A stretch of DNA of 64,000 nucleotides from Candidatus Aenigmatarchaeota archaeon (GTDB lineage: Archaea; Aenigmatarchaeota; Aenigmatarchaeia; CG10238-14; SCSR01). Of this stretch, positions 59,867-64,000 are shown piece after piece. Below the pieces are notes generated by a model. It saw only the letters and a program-made list of their open reading frames with translations. It had not been told where the DNA came from and searched no databases. The first letter of the stretch is position 1. Each line of letters starts with the position of its first letter. The translations under genes and the position numbers were made by a program. The stretch lies in the NCBI GenBank assembly GCA_030615205.1, contig JAUWZS010000002.1, forward strand, positions 62,001 to 126,000, in the 5' to 3' direction.

Positions 59867-62434
59867 GTGGAATTTTTGCCGAAATTGAAAGAAAAACGGT
59901 GGGACAAAGCCGTTGAAGCGCGAATTTTTGATGATTGGCAGCGAAAGAAGATATTTGTGTTTAATAAAGCCGAACGTAAGCCTGTTTTTACTATTGACAC
60001 ACCACCGCCTTATGTGAATACACCTGTGCATATCGGTCATGCTTATACTTATGTTATCATGGACATTATCGCACGCTTTCGCCGGATGAACAAATGGAAT
60101 GTATTATTCCCTATAGGGCTTGACAAGAACGGCTTGCCGATTGAAGTGCAGGCTGAAAAGACTTTTGGTATAAACACACGTGACACGCCACGCGAGGTCT
60201 TCCTGAGAAAGTGCAAACAGCTCATCGAAAAAAGCGGCGACACTTCGCTGGACAGCTTCAAACAACTTGGGCTGAGCTGCAACAGCTGGAAAAGAGCATA
60301 CGTACTCGGCGGTAGGTATGACACTGATGACAAAGAGTATCGGAAGCTGACGCAAGAGACATTTATCCGGCTTTGGAACAAGGGGCTTGTGTACGAAGAC
60401 GTTAAGCCGACGAATTACTGCACTGTATGTCGGACCACGATATCTGACGCAGAAGTAGAGTATAGAGAAGAGCAGACCTCTTTGAACTACATACAATTCC
60501 AAGTCCTTGAAACAGCAGGTTATATGGGTGAGTTGATAACAATAGCAACGACCAGGCCCGAGCTGTTGTGCGCATGCAAGCTAATACTTTACAATCCGGA
60601 TGATCTTAGGTATGCACACTTGGAAGGCCGGACAGCAGTAGTGCCTATTTACAAACATAAAGTGCCAATAATGCCACATCCGTACGCAAAAACGGATTTC
60701 GGAACTGGTTTGGTAATGATATGCAGCTTTGGTGATTATAGCGATGTGCGGATTCTGCGTGAGCTGGATATAAACCCGACGTATTCAATCAGTGCAGACG
60801 GTACAATGACACGTGCAGCTGGCAGATATTATGAGATGACTGTAAAAGAAGCACGCAAGGCCATAACAGAAGACCTGAAAGCAGCCGGGCTTTTAGAGAA
60901 GCAAGAGCCGATAACACAGCGACAGCCCATATGTTGGCGCAGCAAAAATCCTGTAGAATTTGTACCAATGAATGAGCTTTATCTGAAGCAGGTCGAGTTT
61001 AAAGAAGATCTGATGAAAATTGCAGATGGCATAAGCTTCTATTCACCTGAAAGCAAGCAGATTCTGATTGATTGGGTAAACTCAATAAACATTGATTGGG
61101 TACTGTCGCGCAGACGCTACTATGGAACAGAAATCCCTCTATGGTATTGCAAGAGCTGTAAAACTCCTGTTGTGCCAAAGCCTGGAAAATATTACCAGCC
61201 ATGGAAACAAAGCTCACCCGTCAAAAGATGCCCGAACTGCAACAGCCGCAAGTTAATTGGCGAAACCCGCACATTCGATACTTGGTTCGATTCGAGCAGC
61301 TCAGAGTACTACGTGCTCGGCTATTTGTGGGACAAGGCTTTCTGGCGCAAGAACATGCCATGCACACTGCGACCACAAGGCAAAGAGATCGTACGAACAT
61401 GGCTCTACTTCACTCTGCTTAAAGCATGGCTCCTGGACAAAAAGCAGGCTTTCAAAAACTGTTGGATACATATGCATGTGGTCGACGAAAAAGGGGCGAA
61501 GATAAGCAAGAGTGTGGGCAACATCATTGACCCGCAGCAGATTATCAAAAAATACGGGGCAGAAGCTTTCAGAATATGGACATGTTTAGAGGGCGATATA
61601 ACCAAAGGAGATATAAGATGCAGCTTCGAGCGCATAGAAGGAACATCAAAATTCCTTACCAAGATTTGGAACATCTCGCGGTTCATTTCGATTTTTCCTA
61701 AACCAGAAAAACGCAGCATCACGCTTAGCCCAGCAGACAAGTGGATACTCACCGAGCTCACAAAGCTCACGAGCACAGTAAAAGAAAAATATGAGAACTA
61801 TGAATTCCATGCAGCGGCCACAGCAATACGCGATTTTGTGTGGAGTGTTTTTGCTGCGCACTATATAGAGATGGTCAAGCCGCGTGCATACGATGTACGA
61901 GGAAAGTGGAAAGCTGCGCCCAGAGCAACAAAAGCTGCTTGGTATACGCTGCACGAATGCCTGCAGACAATCACACTCCTACTCGCGCCAATAACACCAT
62001 TTGTAACAGAATATATATGGATGCAATTATACGCAAAAAGCAAACGAGACAGCATACACGCCGAAAGTTTCCCAAAAACAACAAAGCTGAAGAAAACTGA
62101 TAAAAAAATGTTAAAGCTGGGTGCAAAACTGATGGAATTCAATTCGAAGGTTTGGAACACAAAAAAAGAGCAAGGCCTCTCGCTGCGCGACCCGATCGAC
62201 ATCCGTGTGCCAAAAAGTTTGAAGCAATTTGAGAATGACCTAAAGCTTATGCATAATTTAGGAAAAGCAGCACCTGAACCAAAACCAGAGAAAACAGAAA
62301 AAACAAAAGAGAAAGAAGAAAAGGTAACAGAAAAACCAAAGAAAGAAAAAGAGAAACCAAAAATAGCAAAGCCAGTGAAAAAACCAAAACCGAAGAAGGA
62401 AAAGAAAAAAATCAAAAAGAAGAAAAAGGTTTGA
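59867..62434 (+). CDS. valS: Valyl-tRNA synthetase
   Basis: 855 aa from a GTG. Class I signature HIGH in TPVHIGHAYTYVIMDIIARF, editing-domain start TRPELLCACKL, KMSKS loop as GAKISKSVGNIIDP, zinc pair CKSC...CPNC, anticodon-binding LTELTKLTSTVKEKYENYEFHAAATAI. GLDKNGLPIEVQAEK is the ValRS-type connective segment. The C-terminal 60 residues are a Lys/Pro-rich tail, probably tRNA-binding. The next gene, aRF1, starts 36 nt later. Confidence 0.9.
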   Translation: MEFLPKLKEKRWDKAVEARIFDDWQRKKIFVFNKAERKPVFTIDTPPPYVNTPVHIGHAYTYVIMDIIARFRRMNKWNVLFPIGLDKNGLPIEVQAEKTFGINTRDTPREVFLRKCKQLIEKSGDTSLDSFKQLGLSCNSWKRAYVLGGRYDTDDKEYRKLTQETFIRLWNKGLVYEDVKPTNYCTVCRTTISDAEVEYREEQTSLNYIQFQVLETAGYMGELITIATTRPELLCACKLILYNPDDLRYAHLEGRTAVVPIYKHKVPIMPHPYAKTDFGTGLVMICSFGDYSDVRILRELDINPTYSISADGTMTRAAGRYYEMTVKEARKAITEDLKAAGLLEKQEPITQRQPICWRSKNPVEFVPMNELYLKQVEFKEDLMKIADGISFYSPESKQILIDWVNSINIDWVLSRRRYYGTEIPLWYCKSCKTPVVPKPGKYYQPWKQSSPVKRCPNCNSRKLIGETRTFDTWFDSSSSEYYVLGYLWDKAFWRKNMPCTLRPQGKEIVRTWLYFTLLKAWLLDKKQAFKNCWIHMHVVDEKGAKISKSVGNIIDPQQIIKKYGAEAFRIWTCLEGDITKGDIRCSFERIEGTSKFLTKIWNISRFISIFPKPEKRSITLSPADKWILTELTKLTSTVKEKYENYEFHAAATAIRDFVWSVFAAHYIEMVKPRAYDVRGKWKAAPRATKAAWYTLHECLQTITLLLAPITPFVTEYIWMQLYAKSKRDSIHAESFPKTTKLKKTDKKMLKLGAKLMEFNSKVWNTKKEQGLSLRDPIDIRVPKSLKQFENDLKLMHNLGKAAPEPKPEKTEKTKEKEEKVTEKPKKEKEKPKIAKPVKKPKPKKEKKKIKKKKKV

Positions 62435-62470
62435 TATTCCTTTGGAGAATGAATTTATGTAGATGATAGT

Positions 62471-63742
62471 ATGGCAGATAAAAATAAGAAAAGTAAAAAA
62501 AGCGACAAAAAAAGAAACGATGAGAAAAACAAATATAAAATTAAAAAAATTATAAAAGAGCTAGAGAGCATCCGCGGCAGGCACACAGAGCTTGTGTCAG
62601 TCTATATACCATCTGGCTACAACATAGTTGATGTTATTGGGCAATTGAAAGATGAACAGGGTACAGCATCGAACATAAAAAGTAAAACCACGCGCAAAAA
62701 TGTCATGTCTGCGCTGGAGAAGATAATACAACACCTGCGCGTATTCCGTAAGACGCCAGCTAATGGCTTGGTAGTTTTTGCAGGTAATGTATCAGAGGTT
62801 GAAGGCAAAGAAGATATTCAGATCTGGTCATTTGAGCCGGCCGAGTCGCTGAAAACAAAAATATATTGGTGTGATCAGACATTCGTTCTTGACCCATTGA
62901 GAGAAATGATTAAAGATCGCGATATCTATGGTTTGATCGTCCTGGATGCACGTGATGCAAACATCGGCCTACTAAGCGGCAAAAGTATAAAGTCGTTAAA
63001 GCATTTGGACTCGACTGTTCCGTCTAAAACAGTAAAAGGAGGCATGTCGCAACATCGTTATGACCGGATACGCGAAGATGCTATACATGAATTTTTAACA
63101 AAAGTAGGCGATGCCGGATCTGAGATACTGCTAAAACACAAGGACGACCTGAAAGGTTTGATAATCGGCGGACCCGGCCCTGTGAAAGATCGGTTCGCAA
63201 AAGGCAAATACCTCAATTATATGCTGCTGAAAAAGCTTATCGGTGTCAAAGATATAGGATACACCGGCGAGGTTGGGCTGAACGAACTCGTGGAACGTGC
63301 GGAAGATCTGCTCAAAGAATCTGCAATTGCGCATGAAAAACAAGTCCTTCAAAATTTTTTCACTAGGCTGGAAAAAGACGGGCCTGTAACATATGGCGTT
63401 GAGGAAGTTAAGCAGGCGCTTGAAGCCGGATCGGTCGACACGCTTCTCATTTCCGAGGGCTTCGACTGGATGCGTGTGAATTTCGAATGTCAATGTGGCT
63501 TTCAAATAAAACTTGATGTGCCAAGAAGCAGATTAAAGTCTGGACCTGGCCAGCGATGCGAAAAATGCAAAGCTTGGATGAAACCTGACAAAGGTGAAAT
63601 GCTCGAGTTGACAGATGTTCTGATCGAACAGGCTGAAAAAACCAATGCAAAGGTCGAAATGATCTCAACAGAAACGCGCGAAGGCTACCAATTCAAAGAA
63701 CTCGGCGGCCTCGGTGCGATATTGAGATTTAAGTTAAGTTAG
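62471..63742 (+). CDS. prf1: Peptide chain release factor aRF1 with GGM instead of GGQ
   Basis: 423 aa. A Lys-rich head, stop-codon-recognition NIKSKTTRKN loop, then VLDARDANIGLLSGKSIKSLKHLDST and KTVKGGMSQHRYDRIREDAIHEF, which aligns with the KxGGQSAxRF segment; the codons are GGA GGC ATG, so the Gln is Met. C-terminal domain with zinc-ribbon-like CQCGFQIKL...CEKC. All three domains are present. It is probably the only release factor of the organism, which makes the substitution remarkable. Confidence 0.9.
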   Translation: MADKNKKSKKSDKKRNDEKNKYKIKKIIKELESIRGRHTELVSVYIPSGYNIVDVIGQLKDEQGTASNIKSKTTRKNVMSALEKIIQHLRVFRKTPANGLVVFAGNVSEVEGKEDIQIWSFEPAESLKTKIYWCDQTFVLDPLREMIKDRDIYGLIVLDARDANIGLLSGKSIKSLKHLDSTVPSKTVKGGMSQHRYDRIREDAIHEFLTKVGDAGSEILLKHKDDLKGLIIGGPGPVKDRFAKGKYLNYMLLKKLIGVKDIGYTGEVGLNELVERAEDLLKESAIAHEKQVLQNFFTRLEKDGPVTYGVEEVKQALEAGSVDTLLISEGFDWMRVNFECQCGFQIKLDVPRSRLKSGPGQRCEKCKAWMKPDKGEMLELTDVLIEQAEKTNAKVEMISTETREGYQFKELGGLGAILRFKLS

Positions 63743-63763
63743 GTTAGTAAATAGCGAATAAAA

Positions 63764-63997
63764 TCAAATTTTAGGTTTTTTTCTTAATTTGTAAGTAATT
63801 CTATCCATAAATGAATCTTGTATCAATACCCCTTCTATTTCTAGTTTCCTGAATAAAGCGGATGGAGAAGGTTTAGTTAAAGAATACTCCCATGACCTGT
63901 TAAGGAAATTTGATATGCGTCTCATAACATCTGGTTCATAATTTGGAGTTAAAGAACTCATAGTTCTATCTAGAAATTCTTCAAGATCATTAAACAT
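63764..63997 (-). CDS. Winged-helix-like protein (partial at the window end)
   Basis: 77 aa in the window; the ATG at 63997 lies 3 nt from the edge, so the true start may be further upstream. Helical with a basic C-terminus (ITYKLRKKPKI) and a possible wing (ALFRKLEIEGVLI). No family recognised. Confidence 0.45.
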   Translation of the reverse strand: MFNDLEEFLDRTMSSLTPNYEPDVMRRISNFLNRSWEYSLTKPSPSALFRKLEIEGVLIQDSFMDRITYKLRKKPKI

Positions 63998-64000
63998 CTT

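Noticed and set aside
1-64000. CRISPR arrays, rRNA, transposases
   Set aside because: No regularly spaced repeats, rRNA-like blocks, or DDE/HUH/serine-recombinase motifs were seen on either strand.

Overview
The window is chromosomal DNA of an AT-rich archaeon. The evidence is an archaeal information-processing set: PCNA, TFS, a TFS/RPA-like/PCNA gene row, L40e, L10e, aRF1, split MetRS, class S26B signal peptidase, DUF99 and DUF1512 proteins, a PC4-like protein, SepF and MinD. tRNA genes carry bulge-helix-bulge introns, and many genes appear to start with little or no leader. The small 2-TM proteins, Thr-rich surface proteins, MopE-type repeats and many orphan small genes fit a DPANN-type lineage. 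The phylum is my inference and cannot be fixed without a search.

Layout. 0-8.3 kb: a cut-off cysteine synthase, L40e with a zinc-ribbon partner, DUF99, signal peptidase, the TFS/OB-fold/PCNA row, small membrane proteins and PolX. 7.2-16.6 kb: PurM-like and MinD, an intron-bearing tRNA-Ser, an AdoMetDC-like protein with a Nudix hydrolase, CBS protein, split MetRS (alpha and beta), SepF and a NYN-domain protein. 16.8-30 kb: DUF1512, SHMT, two-domain ThyX, a nucleotide-kinase-like protein, a mini histone-fold-like protein, L10e, PEP synthase, a sugar-porter-like protein, PC4, a nuclease-fold protein, tRNA-Thr, UMP kinase and an EF-like small protein. 30-40 kb is more accessory: a HEPN-like protein beside a tRNA 3'-end fragment, a tightly packed operon (nitroreductase, 43-aa protein, DDAH-like, cupin, broken ORF), Ogg2, a glycosyltransferase, ThiI, several unknowns, an isochorismatase-like protein, tRNA-Leu and an arginase/agmatinase. 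40-49.5 kb: a giant Cys/Asp-rich surface protein, tRNA-Glu, tRNA-Ile, tRNA-Ala, an HMG-CoA synthase fused to a DUF35-like tail, PurB and a phosphoesterase. 49.6-59.6 kb is a strongly accessory block of surface proteins, orphans, an AbrB-RelE pair and, between two imperfect direct repeats, a cluster of related small 2-TM proteins with a nuclease-like protein. 59.6-64 kb: ValRS, aRF1 and a cut-off winged-helix protein.

Strongest second-look items: (1) aRF1 reads GGM where the universal GGQ peptide-release motif should be; (2) five of six tRNA genes have introns, one of them in the D-arm of tRNA-Ala; (3) the repeat-flanked set of paralogous 2-TM proteins around a nuclease-like gene; (4) a tandem AdoMetDC-like protein whose halves have complementary losses of active-site residues; (5) a 17-nt inverted-repeat motif upstream of L10e, PEP synthase and tRNA-Thr; (6) a fused HMG-CoA synthase-DUF35 protein. 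No CRISPR array, rRNA or recognisable insertion sequence is present. All family calls rest on motif recognition by eye; no database search was run.
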